Shown here piece after piece: positions 26,478 to 36,262 of a stretch of 63,666 nt of DNA. How positions within the stretch are numbered: the first letter of the stretch is position 1; every line of letters begins with the position of its first letter. A model generated the notes under the pieces. That model was not told the DNA's origin. It worked only from the letters and a program-made list of their open reading frames with translations, and ran no database searches. A program made the position numbers and the translations under genes. This DNA comes from an uncultured beta proteobacterium (GTDB lineage Bacteria; Pseudomonadota; Gammaproteobacteria; Burkholderiales; Burkholderiaceae). The stretch covers positions 1 to 63,666 of the forward strand of contig CAISYI010000016.1 of assembly GCA_903889595.1 (NCBI GenBank), in the 5' to 3' direction.

Positions 26478-28100
26478 ATGTCACTAACTCGTCATCAAGA
26501 TTTCTTAGGTAAGCAATTTAACTTTGCAGAGTTTATTCGAACAACGAATCAAAATCGTTTAAGTAAAGTAGCTTATATCGACGACCATAGTCAATTGACT
26601 TACGCAGAATTATTCGACCGAATGGCTAGGCTAGGGAGTGCTTTGATAGCTAGTGGTGTTAGACGTGAAGAACGTATATTGCTTTTGATGCAAGACTGTA
26701 ACGAATGGCCGATTAGTTTTCTTGGTGCCATGTCCGCTGGTATTGTTCCGGTTGCAGTCAATACCTTATTGACTGCAGAGGACTATGCTTATATGTTAGA
26801 AAATAGTCGTTCGCAAACTGTTTTGGTTTCAGATAATTTAATTGGTACTTTAAGTAAGGCAATAGAAATAATTAAAAAAGATTCTGCTCGTAAAAGTCCT
26901 TTTTCTGATATTAAATCAATCATTGTGCCAAGTGGTAATCCACAAACATTAAGTACTTTTCAGGAGAGCCATCCTGAAATTTTAGTTCATGATTTCTCGA
27001 AGTTTATTGAAAGTGCAAACCCAATTGAGTTTGCTAATACGGCGCCTGATGATCCTGGTTTTTGGTTATATTCCTCCGGTTCAACTGGCAAACCAAAAGG
27101 GGCTGTGCACACCCATGCTAATCCGTATTGGACAGCGCAATTATATTCGGGGCCAATTTTGGAGATCCAAGAAGATGATATTTGTTTCTCAGCTGCGAAG
27201 TTATTTTTTGCGTACGGACTAGGTAATGGTTTAAGTTTTCCTTTAAGTGTTGGTGCGACGACGATTCTAATGGCCGGACGCGCAACCCCAGACGCTGTGT
27301 TTAAAAAATTTGTGGAATTAAAGCCGACAATCTTTTTTGGGGCGCCAACCGGCTATAGTGGAATGTTGGCAAGCCAAGACTTACCACCAAAAAATCAAGT
27401 TGCATTAAGAATGTGTTCTTCAGCAGGAGAAGCACTACCTCGGGAAATTGGTGAGCGTTGGACCAAGCATTTTGATTGTGAAATTATTGATGGTCTTGGT
27501 TCCACAGAAATGCTACACATTTTTTTATCGAATCGTCCTGGTGACGTTAAGTACGGAACATCTGGTAAACCGGTTGAGGGTTATGAGTTAGAAATTAGAG
27601 GGGAGGATGGGCTTGTTGTTGGCGACGGTGAAATTGGGGATCTGTATGTTAAGGGACCAAGTGCAGCGACCATGTATTGGAATAATCGCGAAAAATCCCG
27701 TGAAACTTTTCAGGGGGCATGGACTAAAAGTGGTGATAAATACATTCGCGATAAGGATGGCTATTACACCTATTCGGGTCGCAATGATGACATGTTAAAA
27801 ATTAGCGGAATCTATGTGTCTCCCTTTGAAGTAGAGGGTACATTGGTGCAACATCCTGCTGTTTTAGAAAGTGCTGTCATTGGAGTATTGGATGAAGCAG
27901 GTCTTGTGAAAACGAAAGCATTTGTCGTATTAAAAAAAGGTTTGGAAGTTTCTAAAGATGAACTTCAAGCTTTCGTCAAGGAGCGATTAGCACCCTATAA
28001 ATATCCAAGAATTATAGATTTTGTTACAGAGCTTCCCAAAACTGCTACGGGAAAAATTCAGCGTTTTAAGTTAAGAGAGCAAGAATCTAGTAACAATTGA
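26478..28100 (+). CDS. bclA: Benzoate-CoA ligase
   Basis: 540-residue ANL-superfamily ligase that activates benzoate to benzoyl-CoA with ATP and CoA. The AMP-binding loop YSSGSTGKPKGAVHTH is near residue 200, GLGSTEMLHIF near residue 340, and the catalytic-Lys motif PKTATGKIQRFKLRE is at the C terminus. The ATG at 26478 is chosen because AGGAG precedes it by five bases; an ATG at 26463 lies upstream of that site. It sits between boxD and a hydrolase gene in the operon. Confidence 0.93.
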   Translation: MSLTRHQDFLGKQFNFAEFIRTTNQNRLSKVAYIDDHSQLTYAELFDRMARLGSALIASGVRREERILLLMQDCNEWPISFLGAMSAGIVPVAVNTLLTAEDYAYMLENSRSQTVLVSDNLIGTLSKAIEIIKKDSARKSPFSDIKSIIVPSGNPQTLSTFQESHPEILVHDFSKFIESANPIEFANTAPDDPGFWLYSSGSTGKPKGAVHTHANPYWTAQLYSGPILEIQEDDICFSAAKLFFAYGLGNGLSFPLSVGATTILMAGRATPDAVFKKFVELKPTIFFGAPTGYSGMLASQDLPPKNQVALRMCSSAGEALPREIGERWTKHFDCEIIDGLGSTEMLHIFLSNRPGDVKYGTSGKPVEGYELEIRGEDGLVVGDGEIGDLYVKGPSAATMYWNNREKSRETFQGAWTKSGDKYIRDKDGYYTYSGRNDDMLKISGIYVSPFEVEGTLVQHPAVLESAVIGVLDEAGLVKTKAFVVLKKGLEVSKDELQAFVKERLAPYKYPRIIDFVTELPKTATGKIQRFKLREQESSNN

Positions 28101-28121
28101 GATTAATAAATTAAATTTTTT

Positions 28122-28913
28122 ATGCTAACAACTCCTATTCTTTGGAAAAACCAAATTGTTGAAATTGAATACCAATGGTTGAATGATGAGCAATCTGACT
28201 CACCCATTCTTGTTTTTTTGCATGAGGGTTTAGGTTCAATCTTGTTATGGAGGGATTTCCCCTTGAATATATGTAGAGAACTAGGGGTAAGAGGGCTTGT
28301 TTATTCCAGGCCAGCCTATGGTTGGTCTACTCCTAGGGGTGTTGATGAAAGTTGGCAAAATGATTTTATGCATCAACAAGCGATGGAAGTATTACCTAAA
28401 TTTTTAGAAAGCCTTCAGATTCAAGAACCTGTTTGGATTCTTGGACACAGTGATGGTGGTTCAATTGCTTTGTTGGCGGCAGCTAATCATCCCCAATTAG
28501 TAAAGGGGATTATTCTTATGGCACCGCACATTTTCGTTGAAAATCTAACTATTTCCAGTATTGAAGTAGCAAAAGAACAATATTTGCATGGCGATTTAAA
28601 AGGAAAGTTAACTAAATATCACCGAGATGTAGACTCAGTCTTTTGGGGTTGGAATAATATTTGGTTAAATCCTGATTTTAAAATTTGGAATATTGTCCAT
28701 GAAATTTCATCGATTCAATGCCCAATATTGGCTATTCAAGGATTCGAGGATCCATATGGCACGATGGCTCAAATTGATGGAATTAAAGGAGCAGTTTCTC
28801 ATGCAAGTTTAGTGAAAATACCCAGTTGTGGTCATTCTCCTCATAGAGAACAACCTATAATTGTTCATCAAGCAATAAAAGATTTTTTAGTGTCACATCA
28901 AGCGTTACTTTAA
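28122..28913 (+). CDS. Alpha/beta hydrolase in the benzoate operon
   Basis: 263 residues. Nucleophile elbow GHSDGGS near residue 110 with Ser, an acid in GFEDPYG near residue 208, and a catalytic His in CGHSPHREQP near residue 237, so the triad is intact. The family occurs in many box clusters but its substrate is not established; thioesterase or enol-lactonase activity is plausible. Gaps of about 21 and 32 bases link it to the ligase and transporter genes. Confidence 0.8.
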   Translation: MLTTPILWKNQIVEIEYQWLNDEQSDSPILVFLHEGLGSILLWRDFPLNICRELGVRGLVYSRPAYGWSTPRGVDESWQNDFMHQQAMEVLPKFLESLQIQEPVWILGHSDGGSIALLAAANHPQLVKGIILMAPHIFVENLTISSIEVAKEQYLHGDLKGKLTKYHRDVDSVFWGWNNIWLNPDFKIWNIVHEISSIQCPILAIQGFEDPYGTMAQIDGIKGAVSHASLVKIPSCGHSPHREQPIIVHQAIKDFLVSHQALL

Positions 28914-28945
28914 GTCGTATTTTTATAATCATCCGGAGATTAGAA

Positions 28946-30115
28946 ATGAAATTAATAAAAGTTAGTTTATTGGCTGCGAATGTTATTCTAGCCTTAAGTT
29001 TGGGAACAGCCCAGGCGCAAAATGCACCCAAGCTTAAAGTGGGCATGATGTTGCCTTACAGTGGTACCTTTGCTTCGTTAGGAAATGCTATTGATAATGG
29101 CTTCCAGTTATTTGTTAAAGAACAAGGTGGAAAAATTGGTGGTCGTGAAATTACTTATGTTCGTGTGGATGACGAGTCAGAGCCTTCAAAAGCAACGGAC
29201 AATATTAATAAATTAATCAAACGAGATAACGTGGATGTAATCATTGGTACTGTTCACTCGGGTGTTGCAATGGCAATGGCTAAAGTCGCTAAAGAATCTG
29301 GCACATTATTAATTATCCCAAATGCCGGCGCAGATATTATTACAGGGCCGATGTGCGCAAAAAACATCTTCAGAAGTTCTTTCTCCAATAGTCAACCTGG
29401 CTACGCAATGGGTGAAGTAGCCGGCAAAAAAGGCTTAAAAACTGCGATGACCATTACTTGGAAATATGCTGCTGGAGATGAGTCTGTAAAAGGATTTAAA
29501 GAATCTTTTGAAAAGGCGGGCGGTAAAGTCACAAAGGATTTAAGCGTACCATTTCCAAACGTTGAGTTCCAAGCGCTACTAACTGAAATCGCTGCTGCAA
29601 AACCAGATGTTGTGTATTCATTCTTTGCTGGTGCTGGCGCTGTTAAGTTTGTGAAAGATTATGCAGCTGCAGGACTGAATAAAACAATTCCACTTTATGG
29701 CGCTGGATTTTTAACGGATGGCACTTTGGATGCGCAGGGCGACTCTGCTAAAGGAATGTTAACTTCTCTTCACTACGCTGACGGTTTAAATACAAAACGT
29801 GATAACGCATTTCGCCTAGCCTATGCCAAAGAGTTTAAATTACAGCCTGATGTATATGCTGTGCAAGGTTATGATGCGGCGCAAATGTTAGCAATTGGTT
29901 TAAATGCTACTGGTGGAGATGTTGCGAAAAAAGATGATTTTGCTAAAGCAGTTACAGCTGCAACGATCGATAGTCCACGCGGCCCATTTAAATTATCTAA
30001 AGCACATAATCCAATTCAAGATTTTTATTTACGTGAAGTTCAAGGTAAAGAAAATAAACCAATTGGTATTGCTTCAAAAGCTTTAGCTGATCCTGGTCGC
30101 GGCTGCAACATGTAA
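28946..30115 (+). CDS. ABC transporter substrate-binding protein, probably benzoate-specific
   Basis: 389-residue periplasmic binding protein of the Peripla_BP_6 type. Signal peptide of about 24 residues ending GTAQAQ. The mature protein begins with LKVGMMLPYSGTFASLGNAI. CGGAG precedes the ATG. Its location inside the operon of benzoate-CoA ligase and boxD makes benzoate or a close relative the likely ligand. Confidence 0.88.
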   Translation: MKLIKVSLLAANVILALSLGTAQAQNAPKLKVGMMLPYSGTFASLGNAIDNGFQLFVKEQGGKIGGREITYVRVDDESEPSKATDNINKLIKRDNVDVIIGTVHSGVAMAMAKVAKESGTLLIIPNAGADIITGPMCAKNIFRSSFSNSQPGYAMGEVAGKKGLKTAMTITWKYAAGDESVKGFKESFEKAGGKVTKDLSVPFPNVEFQALLTEIAAAKPDVVYSFFAGAGAVKFVKDYAAAGLNKTIPLYGAGFLTDGTLDAQGDSAKGMLTSLHYADGLNTKRDNAFRLAYAKEFKLQPDVYAVQGYDAAQMLAIGLNATGGDVAKKDDFAKAVTAATIDSPRGPFKLSKAHNPIQDFYLREVQGKENKPIGIASKALADPGRGCNM

Positions 30116-30128
30116 TTTATAGGTAATT

Positions 30129-31013
30129 ATGGACTTCTTTACCTTCTTGATTCAAACCTTAAATGCTGTTCAGTATGGGTTACTGTTGTTTTTAGTAGCG
30201 GCAGGCTTAACCCTTATTTTTGGCATTATGGGCGTCATTAATCTGGCGCACGGTAGTTTCTACATGATTGGGGCCTATTTGGCTTATGGACTCACACCCA
30301 TCGTTGTTTCTATGTTTGGTGGTGGTTTCATTACAACGATGTTGTTTGGTTTGGTTGTATCCATCTTATTAGGATACTTTTTAGAGTGGGCTTTTTACAG
30401 CTACCTATATCAACGAGACCATCTCCAACAAGTATTAATGACCTATGGTTTGATTTTGGTTTTTGAAGAAGTCCGTAGTATTTTAGTAGGTGATGATGTG
30501 CATGGTGTTGCCATGCCAGATTGGTTGTCAGGGAGTATTCAACTCAGTCATGTAATGACCTATCCTAATTACCGACTATTTATTTCCGGCATGTGTTTGC
30601 TTCTGGCTATTGGCATGTATTTTGTTTTAACTCGAACAAAGCTAGGCATGATGATTCGAGCTGGTAGCGTGAATAGAGAAATGACGCAGTCCTTGGGCAT
30701 CAATATTCAATTCTTATATCGCGTGGTGTTTGCTTCAGGTGTTGCTATCGCAGCATTTGCAGGAATGGTTGCCGCTCCAGTTTCTTCTGTCTATCCTGGG
30801 ATGGGCCAAGGGATCTTAATTATTTGTTTTGTGGTCGTTGTAATTGGTGGCATTGGTTCCATTAAAGGAGCGTTTGTAGCAGCGCTATTAATTGGGTTTG
30901 TGGATACTTTCGGGAAGGTTTTTCTTCCTCAAATTGCAGGTGTTCTTGTGTACATATTGATGGCAGTCATTTTACTTTGGAAACCTAGTGGGCTCTTTAA
31001 GGCTGGCTCATGA
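30129..31013 (+). CDS. ABC transporter permease, LivH type (benzoate transporter)
   Basis: 294 residues, about eight hydrophobic segments, with FGIMGVINLAHGSFYMIGAY near residue 30 and GGIGSIKGAFVAALLIG near residue 240. Starts 13 bases after the binding-protein gene and overlaps the next permease gene by four bases (ATGA). Confidence 0.9.
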   Translation: MDFFTFLIQTLNAVQYGLLLFLVAAGLTLIFGIMGVINLAHGSFYMIGAYLAYGLTPIVVSMFGGGFITTMLFGLVVSILLGYFLEWAFYSYLYQRDHLQQVLMTYGLILVFEEVRSILVGDDVHGVAMPDWLSGSIQLSHVMTYPNYRLFISGMCLLLAIGMYFVLTRTKLGMMIRAGSVNREMTQSLGINIQFLYRVVFASGVAIAAFAGMVAAPVSSVYPGMGQGILIICFVVVVIGGIGSIKGAFVAALLIGFVDTFGKVFLPQIAGVLVYILMAVILLWKPSGLFKAGS

Positions 31014-32026
31014 AAAAATTTCCACTTATTTTCTTAATTTTTTTGTTTCTGACTTTGTCAGCAATCCCTTTTTTTGGAAGTGATTATGGGATTGATTGGA
31101 TGACGAAGACAATTATTTTCTGTATTTTTGCTTTGAGTCTTGAGTTGCTAGTAGGAAAAACCGGCTTGGTTTGTTTTGGGCAGGCTGCCTTTTTTGGCAT
31201 TGGCGCATATACCGCCGTTATTTTTTCTACGGATGTTGCTCAGCCATTAGTGGCTCTTTTGTTGCCAATTAGCGTTGGCATTGCTGCTCTGTATGCACTT
31301 TTTGTTGGTGCCTTGTCCCTTAGAACTAAGGGGGTTTATTTCATAATGGTGACTTTGGCCTTTGCTCAAATGGCCTATTATGTAATTCATGACACTCCGG
31401 TAGGTGGTGGTACGGATGGTATTTATTTGTACGTTAAGCCAAATCTTCCCGGAAATATCTCTCTTAATAGCTCTCTAAATTTTTATGTATTTACTGTTTT
31501 TATCTTATTTAGTATTTTAGGACTGTTAGGTTTAATAACTAGGTCACGTTTTGGTAGGGCACTTCTTGGAATTAAACTCAACGAACAAAGAATGAAAGCT
31601 ACTGGGTACAACACCTATTTTTATAAACTTGCTGCTTTTGTGATTTCAGGTGCAATTGCTGGCTTAGCAGGTTTCTTATTTGCAGTAAAAGATGGATATG
31701 TGAACCCAGAATTATTAAGCTGGCATCAATCAGGTACTGTTCTCATCATGATTATTCTTGGCGGTTTAGGACATTTGAGAGGTGCGCTGATTGGAGCTTT
31801 TGCCTATAACTTATTAGAAGAGTTTTTTAGATCAGAGGCGATCTTTGGAGTATTCACTAAACACTGGCATTTAGGACTTGGCGTAGCAATTATTTTATGT
31901 GTCGCTTTATTACCGAAAGGTTTAATTGGTTTACCAAATCTTTGGCAACATAAACTTCTGGGCAAGTCTGGCGAAACACCTAAAGATAATGGGCTAGTTA
32001 GCTCATCCGGAGATAGGCATAAATGA
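31010..32026 (+). CDS. ABC transporter permease, LivM type (benzoate transporter)
   Basis: 338 residues with about ten hydrophobic segments; LivM hallmarks LVGKTGLVCFGQAAFFGIGAY near residue 46 and ILGGLGHLRGALIGA near residue 248. A hydrophilic tail of about 25 residues closes the protein. Overlaps both neighbours by four bases. Confidence 0.9.
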   Translation: MKKFPLIFLIFLFLTLSAIPFFGSDYGIDWMTKTIIFCIFALSLELLVGKTGLVCFGQAAFFGIGAYTAVIFSTDVAQPLVALLLPISVGIAALYALFVGALSLRTKGVYFIMVTLAFAQMAYYVIHDTPVGGGTDGIYLYVKPNLPGNISLNSSLNFYVFTVFILFSILGLLGLITRSRFGRALLGIKLNEQRMKATGYNTYFYKLAAFVISGAIAGLAGFLFAVKDGYVNPELLSWHQSGTVLIMIILGGLGHLRGALIGAFAYNLLEEFFRSEAIFGVFTKHWHLGLGVAIILCVALLPKGLIGLPNLWQHKLLGKSGETPKDNGLVSSSGDRHK

Positions 32027-32787
32027 CTTCAAATCATCACCAGGAGATTGTTCTTAGAGGCAAAAATCTTACCCGAAAGTGGGGTGGTTTAGTAGCTGTT
32101 AATAGTGTGAATATTGAACTTAAAAAGGGACAAATTCATGCTGTAATCGGTACGAATGGTGCTGGAAAATCTACCTTAATTAATTTGCTTTCAGGCGAAA
32201 TTGAATTGTCGGATGGGAGTGTAGAGTTGCTTGGACAGGATGTTACTAAACGTTTACAACATCAACGTGCTCGTTTAGGTCTAGGTAAAAGTTACCAACG
32301 AAATACTATTTTTAATGAGTTAACTGTTTTTGAAAATTGTCGTCTATCCGCTCAAGCGAATTTTCAGCAACCATGGAAATTTTGGCAAGATGGGCAATCT
32401 TGTAAGTTCAGTAGTGACCAAGCAATGTTCGTGATTCAAAAAACAGGTCTAGAGCATATTATGCATCGACCATCAGGTGAAATTTCACATGGTCAGAAGC
32501 GCCAATTAGAGGTTGCTATGTGTTTGGCGACCAATCCTCAAGTTTTGTTACTAGATGAGCCTTTAGCTGGAATGGGTGCTGATGAAACCGATAGAATGTT
32601 GAGTTTCCTCATGGAGATTAGAAAAGACCATGCAATTCTATTAGTTGAGCATGATATGGATGCCGTGTTTAAAGTGGCAGATGTCATTACGGTAATGGTC
32701 AATGGTTCTGTCATTGCTCATGGCACAGCTGCCGAAGTAAAAGAAAATAAGGATGTAAAAGTTGCTTATCTAGGGGAGGAAGCTTGA
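32023..32787 (+). CDS. ABC transporter ATP-binding protein, LivG type (benzoate transporter)
   Basis: 254 residues. Walker A GTNGAGKST near residue 47, signature ISHGQKRQLEVAMCLA near residue 156, Walker B VLLLDEPLAGMG and H-loop VEHDMD. Overlaps the permease gene upstream and the LivF gene downstream, each by four bases. Confidence 0.9.
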   Translation: MTSNHHQEIVLRGKNLTRKWGGLVAVNSVNIELKKGQIHAVIGTNGAGKSTLINLLSGEIELSDGSVELLGQDVTKRLQHQRARLGLGKSYQRNTIFNELTVFENCRLSAQANFQQPWKFWQDGQSCKFSSDQAMFVIQKTGLEHIMHRPSGEISHGQKRQLEVAMCLATNPQVLLLDEPLAGMGADETDRMLSFLMEIRKDHAILLVEHDMDAVFKVADVITVMVNGSVIAHGTAAEVKENKDVKVAYLGEEA

Positions 32788-33491
32788 ATCACTTATTAGA
32801 TGCGCGTGATATTCATGCTTGGTATGGCTCTAGTCATGTGTTACATGGCATTGATTTACATATTCAAAGTAAGGAGACGATTGGACTTCTTGGTAAGAAT
32901 GGTATGGGGAAAAGTACTCTCATAAGAACATTACTTGGCCACGTTCAACAACGGGAAGGGTACATTGCAATTCGAGGTATTGACGCCATGCAGATGCAAC
33001 CCTATCAAGTCGCCAGACTTGGCGTTGCCTATGTACCTGAGGGGCGGGGAGTTTTCGGTAATTTAACTGTCAAAGAAAATTTATTAATGGCAGCTCGTCC
33101 CGGTCGTCATGGGGAAATGGATTGGACCTTAGACCGTGTTTTAAGCACCTTTCCCCGTCTTGCCGAACGATTAACTAATTTAGGTGATCAGTTGTCTGGC
33201 GGTGAGCAACAGATGTTATCCATTAGCCGGGCTCTCATGACCCACCCTGAATTATTAATTCTAGATGAAGCAACCGAGGGCCTAGCTCCTTTAATTGTTG
33301 CTGAGATTTGGCGCGTGATTAAAGACATACGAAATAGTGGCATTGCGACTTTAATAGTTGACCGTGATTGGCGAAAAGTACTGCATCATTCTGATCGAGC
33401 ATTAGTATTACAAAAGGGGCAAGTGGTATTACAAGGGAACTCTAACGAAGTTTTTGAACATCCCGATTTATCCAAATACTTAGGAATTTAA
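32784..33491 (+). CDS. ABC transporter ATP-binding protein, LivF type (benzoate transporter)
   Basis: 235 residues with a TTG start overlapping the LivG stop (TTGA). Walker A GKNGMGKST, signature LSGGEQQMLSISRAL and Walker B LLILDEATEGLAP are present. The segment after Walker B reads IVDRDWRKVL in place of the common VEQN form. Last gene of the rightward box operon; it ends seven bases before the convergent dioxygenase gene, with no terminator visible between. Confidence 0.9.
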   Translation: MNHLLDARDIHAWYGSSHVLHGIDLHIQSKETIGLLGKNGMGKSTLIRTLLGHVQQREGYIAIRGIDAMQMQPYQVARLGVAYVPEGRGVFGNLTVKENLLMAARPGRHGEMDWTLDRVLSTFPRLAERLTNLGDQLSGGEQQMLSISRALMTHPELLILDEATEGLAPLIVAEIWRVIKDIRNSGIATLIVDRDWRKVLHHSDRALVLQKGQVVLQGNSNEVFEHPDLSKYLGI

Positions 33492-33498
33492 TTGTTGT

Positions 33499-33972
33499 TT
33501 AAATGGGATAGATAATCGAATTAGAAATCATTTCTGAATCAAATACACAGTTTCTAGATTTGATTTTTAATTGATTTTTTTCAAAAACAAGCTCATCTAG
33601 GTATCTGCCAACATTCATCACCTCGGTTGTTTCACTGAATTTGGTTCTAAAAACAGCATAGTTTGTCTCACATAGAATATGCTCTTCAGTCGCCTCTAAA
33701 ATCAAGGGTAAACCAATAATGTGTCTTTGATAGTAGGGGTCATGATAGAGCGTATTCGTGATACCGTAAACACGATCTCTTAACATCCCTTTTGATAACA
33801 AGGCCAAAGTACATAATGGCATTTGACGATCAAAGTTTTCTCTGGGTTGAATTTTATAAGAACAGTCTTCAATAAATAAATCTATCCACGCTTGCCAATT
33901 TGCATGGTCAACCACACTCGCGTATCGAGCATTCAAATGAATAATTTTTAAAAGTAAATTATCTTGATCCAT
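33499..33972 (-). CDS. Aromatic-ring-hydroxylating dioxygenase small (beta) subunit
   Basis: 157 residues of the SnoaL-like/NTF2-fold beta subunit family. Segments such as NARYASVVDHANWQAWIDLF, RDRVYGITNTLYHDPYYQRH and a C-terminal RNCVFDSE stretch are typical of beta subunits from anthranilate/salicylate-type oxygenases. It starts right after the stop of the alpha-subunit gene, so the two are translated together and form an alpha3beta3-type oxygenase. Confidence 0.85.
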   Translation of the reverse strand: MDQDNLLLKIIHLNARYASVVDHANWQAWIDLFIEDCSYKIQPRENFDRQMPLCTLALLSKGMLRDRVYGITNTLYHDPYYQRHIIGLPLILEATEEHILCETNYAVFRTKFSETTEVMNVGRYLDELVFEKNQLKIKSRNCVFDSEMISNSIIYPI

Positions 33973-35256
33973 TTATTTCTCCATCACTTTACGCCAATAT
34001 TGATACATGCCACGAATCAGCGTTTCAGTAACCATGTGATCCGTATTTTCACTGCTGTATCCGCCCAAATGAACTAATGCTCGGTGGCTCGGTTTTTGTT
34101 CAAACCCTTTTTGAGAGAGTTCAATGACTTCACCATCATCAGCCGATACAAATCCCGCAGGACCAAAGAGATTAGCTTGTATAAGTCGCCTTTGAGTCAT
34201 CTCTTCGCTGTCGTCTTTAAAACCGAAATGCGTCCAAACAAAATCAAAAGTACCATTCCCATTTGGTTGTATGTGTCGGGTTGAAACACTATTAACTTGC
34301 TGTTGAATAATTACTGAGGGAAATAGCGTCAGCATGACTGCTGTTGGACCATTCCACCATGGCTCCTCCACAATATCGATTAAACGTTTATCTTGGATTT
34401 GCATGGTATCTTTAAAGGTTGTTACACCAGCTGTTACCTCTTGTGATTTAACACCGGCATTACCTCTGCGTGAAATCATTGCAGCATGACGATAATGTTT
34501 GTCCATTAATAGTTTAGATTCATTATCGGCGCGCCATAAACCGTATGTTACAAACCAAGTATGTAATAAACCTGGATGGTATGGGTCCTTAATATTTTCT
34601 TGCATCAATTTCCAGTTGCCTGGAATTTTTTGACGGTTATACCCAAGAATGGTTAATTCCCGCCCATTAAAAAGACGATCGAAATAGGTAAGCATGTCTT
34701 CACCTAAAAACTCTTCAAGAGATTCAATTTCGTGATCAAAACTAGCAAAGACAACCCCACCCCGAGTAGCAACTTTTAATTGAGTTAAATGGTGTTCACT
34801 TGGATTAAATTCTTTGGGCATTCCACCTTGAACTTGCCCATCTTTTTTTACTCCTCTACGAAAGGGTACACCCTGTAAATCACCTTTTAAACTATAGTTC
34901 CATTGATGATAAGGACAAACAAATTCTTTTTTATTGCCATGACTTTCTCGGCAAAACTGCATGCCACGATGGGCGCAGACATTTTCGACAACATAAATCT
35001 CTAAATTTTGTCCTCTAACTACAATAATAGAGCGTTCACCAATAACAGTTCTTTTGAAGTCTCCTGGTTCCGGAATTTCTGCTTCTAGGCCAACATAACA
35101 CCAATGACTTTTGTAAAAAAAGCGTTGTAATTCTTCTTTATAAATATCTGGATTTGTATACACCTCAAAAGGTACTTGACTGCTGTCTTTAAATGGCCAT
35201 TGAAATGAATCATTTTTACCTAGGTTAAAGTGAACTTTCTGCGCAGGATTAGTCAT
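33973..35256 (-). CDS. Rieske non-haem iron oxygenase large (alpha) subunit
   Basis: 427 residues. Rieske [2Fe-2S] ligands C94, H96, C114 and H117 (CAHRG and CPYHQW). The mononuclear iron site is in NIKDPYHPGLLHTWF with N221, D224, H227 and H232. The LLHTWFVTYGLWR region resembles three-component anthranilate dioxygenase and salicylate 5-hydroxylase large subunits, so a hydroxylated or aminated benzoate is the likeliest substrate. No ferredoxin or reductase gene is adjacent. Confidence 0.88.
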   Translation of the reverse strand: MTNPAQKVHFNLGKNDSFQWPFKDSSQVPFEVYTNPDIYKEELQRFFYKSHWCYVGLEAEIPEPGDFKRTVIGERSIIVVRGQNLEIYVVENVCAHRGMQFCRESHGNKKEFVCPYHQWNYSLKGDLQGVPFRRGVKKDGQVQGGMPKEFNPSEHHLTQLKVATRGGVVFASFDHEIESLEEFLGEDMLTYFDRLFNGRELTILGYNRQKIPGNWKLMQENIKDPYHPGLLHTWFVTYGLWRADNESKLLMDKHYRHAAMISRRGNAGVKSQEVTAGVTTFKDTMQIQDKRLIDIVEEPWWNGPTAVMLTLFPSVIIQQQVNSVSTRHIQPNGNGTFDFVWTHFGFKDDSEEMTQRRLIQANLFGPAGFVSADDGEVIELSQKGFEQKPSHRALVHLGGYSSENTDHMVTETLIRGMYQYWRKVMEK

Positions 35257-35562
35257 GGTTCTTTATGGAATGAGTTTTGGACTCTTTAATTTTAGCTACT
35301 AGGCCCATTAAAGATTCTTCAAAACTTGATTGGAATTTTAAATACTAATCTTTTTTGTGGTCATTTACCTAAATATTTTATTATTTTAAAACCTGCTGAC
35401 AATAATGCAGGTAATCTTAAGCTTCTCTAGGTTTGACACTTACGATAGTCATTCAACTTGAATTTTGAGTCTTTATAAACCGTTAAGGTACCTTCAAAGT
35501 ACAGAATTAGTTATATTTACTTCTAAAATTATTTAAAGAACAGCCTTCTCGCGATTTTCGCG
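35257..35562. promoter_or_regulatory. Intergenic region upstream of the Rieske oxygenase genes
   Basis: 306 bases with no convincing gene. It holds the promoter of the dioxygenase operon (minus strand) and the end of the response-regulator transcript. The inverted repeat ACCTGC (35391-35396) / GCAGGT (35407-35412) is followed on the minus strand by a short T-run and could terminate the response-regulator transcript or serve as an operator. No strong sigma-70 promoter stands out. Confidence 0.4.
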
Positions 35563-36219
35563 CTATTCGTCTGGGGGAGTTTGAAAACTTGAATCGATTG
35601 AAGCAGAGGATTCGAGTTTCGCCTCAAGATAAATAGCAGTTAATTGTTGTAAGGAATTAACCCCCATTTTTTGCATCACTCTCGATTTATGTATCTTCAC
35701 CGTAGCGTTTGAAATGTTGAGAGCCTCAGCAATATCTTTACTCATGGGACTTTTTACCAATAAATCACAAACTTCCTTTTCCTTTGGAGTTAATGAAGCG
35801 TATAAATTTTGAATTCTATTTTTTTCATTCAGTGAATCCTGAAATTGACGATCTGCTTTCATCGCTAACTCAATAGGAGTAAAAATTTCTTGATCACTAA
35901 AAGGCTTTAACATAAAGTCACTTGCCCCATTTCTAAAGGCATCAATAATTTGCTTTTGATGACTTTGACCGCTTATAAAGATAATTGGGGTCATAATAAC
36001 TTCCTTGGAAAGTATCTCTTGTAACTCATCCCCAGACATCTCTGGCATTTGCATATCTAACAAAATGACGGCTGGCGACTTCATTGGAAGTGCTTTAAGA
36101 AATAATCTTGCTGTTGCAAAACTGAAAACCTCATAACCCATATCAGTTAGTATCAAGTTTAAGGAGTCTCTTATTGCTTCATCATCATCAACAAGATAAA
36201 TATGTCCCAAATTATTCAT
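35563..36219 (-). CDS. FixJ/NarL-type two-component response regulator
   Basis: 218 residues. Receiver domain at 1-125 with acidic pocket D11-D13, phosphoacceptor D55 (VILLDMQMPEMSG) and Lys in MLKPFSD. LuxR-type helix-turn-helix near 145-205 (LTPKEKEVCDLLVKSPMSK then TVKIHKSRVMQKMG). The order receiver plus LuxR domain fits FixJ/StyR/TodT-like regulators of aromatic catabolism. Its likely kinase gene lies 1.2 kb upstream at 37430-39259, separated only by an IS30 element. Confidence 0.9.
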   Translation of the reverse strand: MNNLGHIYLVDDDEAIRDSLNLILTDMGYEVFSFATARLFLKALPMKSPAVILLDMQMPEMSGDELQEILSKEVIMTPIIFISGQSHQKQIIDAFRNGASDFMLKPFSDQEIFTPIELAMKADRQFQDSLNEKNRIQNLYASLTPKEKEVCDLLVKSPMSKDIAEALNISNATVKIHKSRVMQKMGVNSLQQLTAIYLEAKLESSASIDSSFQTPPDE

Positions 36220-36262
36220 TTTTAATTAAAATTCATAAAACGTTAACAAATACTTGGCGGTT

